From Microbacteriaceae bacterium (lineage in GTDB: Bacteria; Actinomycetota; Actinomycetes; Actinomycetales; Microbacteriaceae), in contig JAHEAT010000004.1 of the NCBI GenBank assembly GCA_024642605.1, positions 1 through 64,000 on the forward strand: a DNA stretch of 64,000 nt, given 5' to 3'. A program made the translations under genes and the position numbers. The notes beneath the pieces are model-generated. The model ran no database searches and was not told where the DNA came from. It saw only the letters and a list, made by a program, of their open reading frames with translations. Shown here one piece after another: positions 63,500 through 64,000 of the stretch; the first letter of the stretch is position 1, and each line of letters starts with the position of its first letter.

Positions 63500-64000
63500 G
63501 AAAAACACTAATTGTTCGCGCGGCCGTTGCTGCGGCCGTTGCCATCGCCATCACTTTCACTCAGGCGCACAATGCTTTCGTTGGTTTGATTGCGGTTCTC
63601 GCTTTTGCCACCGGTATCTTGGCGGCCGAAGTTTGGCAGGCAGTCGCTACCGACGATCGCCAGCTCAAGGGCACGGTAATTAGGTTTGCTGCCGGAACGG
63701 TCTTGCTCTCGGGCGTAATCGGTTACTCGATGCCTGGCGCACCGCTTCTTGAAGTGATGAACCTAAACGTTCTGCTGGTTGGCTACGCGCTGTTCACTAT
63801 CGAGATCTTTCGTGCGATTCGCAGCGGATGGCGCGAGCCGGAGGGTCGCGACCACCTGATTGTGGCCACATTGCACATTTTGATTACCGGCTTGTTCTTT
63901 ATGAATGCCCTAAAGGTCATTCAGCTTGGCGAAGTACCGGCCGTTGGTTTCTTCGGGGCTTATGCCGCCCTGCTGGCCGTTATCTGGGGGCTTCGAGCAT
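63496..64000 (+). CDS. Polytopic membrane protein, N-terminal part
   Basis: The reading frame opens at a TTG overlapping the dnaB stop by 4 bp and is cut by the right edge after about 168 codons. The translation has at least five hydrophobic segments: one after RKTLIVRAA, one around FVGLIAVLAFATGIL, one around AAGTVLLSGVIGY, one with VLLVGYALFTIEIF and one around TLHILITGLFFM. A charged cytoplasmic stretch (WREPEGRDH) divides the last two. I do not recognise a family; translational coupling to dnaB is likely. Confidence 0.6.
   Translation, partial: MRKTLIVRAAVAAAVAIAITFTQAHNAFVGLIAVLAFATGILAAEVWQAVATDDRQLKGTVIRFAAGTVLLSGVIGYSMPGAPLLEVMNLNVLLVGYALFTIEIFRAIRSGWREPEGRDHLIVATLHILITGLFFMNALKVIQLGEVPAVGFFGAYAALLAVIWGLRA

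Overview
The window is the replication-origin region of an actinobacterium. It fits a Microbacteriaceae genome of moderate GC content, and a small-genome freshwater lineage such as Rhodoluna/Aquiluna is plausible, but that placement is inferred from gene order and protein character and not from a search. Two conserved blocks are arranged around dnaA as in Mycobacterium and Streptomyces. Leftward from dnaA (43-45 kb) run dnaN, gnd, recF, a DUF721 gene, gyrB, gyrA, a DUF3566 gene and tRNA-Ile/tRNA-Ala. Further left are ppiA, rhomboid, crgA, pabA/trpG and the cell-wall signalling cluster pknB-pknA-pbpA-rodA-pstP-fhaB-fhaA next to a tRNA-Leu. Rightward run rpmH, rnpA, yidD, yidC, jag, rsmG, parA, parB, then nhaA, ddl, an aminotransferase, trxA, trxB, murJ, a short membrane protein, a NUDIX hydrolase, cca, rpsF, ssb, rpsR, rplI and dnaB.

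Two accessory stretches interrupt this frame. At 1-10 kb there is an operon for a ferric-reductase-like membrane flavocytochrome, two FMN-binding exported proteins and the flavinyl transferase ApbE. It is followed by a thioesterase, an M13 peptidase, an XRE-regulated membrane protein, trhO and two secreted proteins. At 21.7-33.6 kb, between ppiA and the tRNA pair, lie two tandem family-4 glycosyltransferases, two MFS exporters, a CoA-transferase, an MmcQ/YjbR protein, two LysE-type exporters, a GH31 glucosidase, a phosphotransferase-like protein and an Excalibur protein.

The parts work together as replication initiation and segregation (dnaA, dnaN, recF, gyrAB, dnaB, ssb, parAB and parS sites), Ser/Thr-kinase control of peptidoglycan growth (pknAB, pstP, fhaAB, rodA, pbpA, crgA, murJ), membrane protein insertion and ribosome assembly (yidC, yidD, jag, rnpA, rpmH, rpsF, rpsR, rplI), thiol redox (trxAB) and a surface flavin electron-transfer module.

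The regulatory layer is unusually readable. About a dozen genes have a TANNNT -10 box ending 6-7 nt before the start codon, which points to leaderless transcripts and resolves several start sites. Other signals worth attention are: a 12-bp stem enclosing the ribosome-binding site of a secreted-protein gene; a structured rpsF leader resembling the S6:S18 motif; a structured nhaA leader; a dense DnaA-box cluster in the 469-bp gap before dnaB; an apparent +1 frame break exactly at the parS site that starts parA; and a shortened gene in the position of mycobacterial Rv3909.
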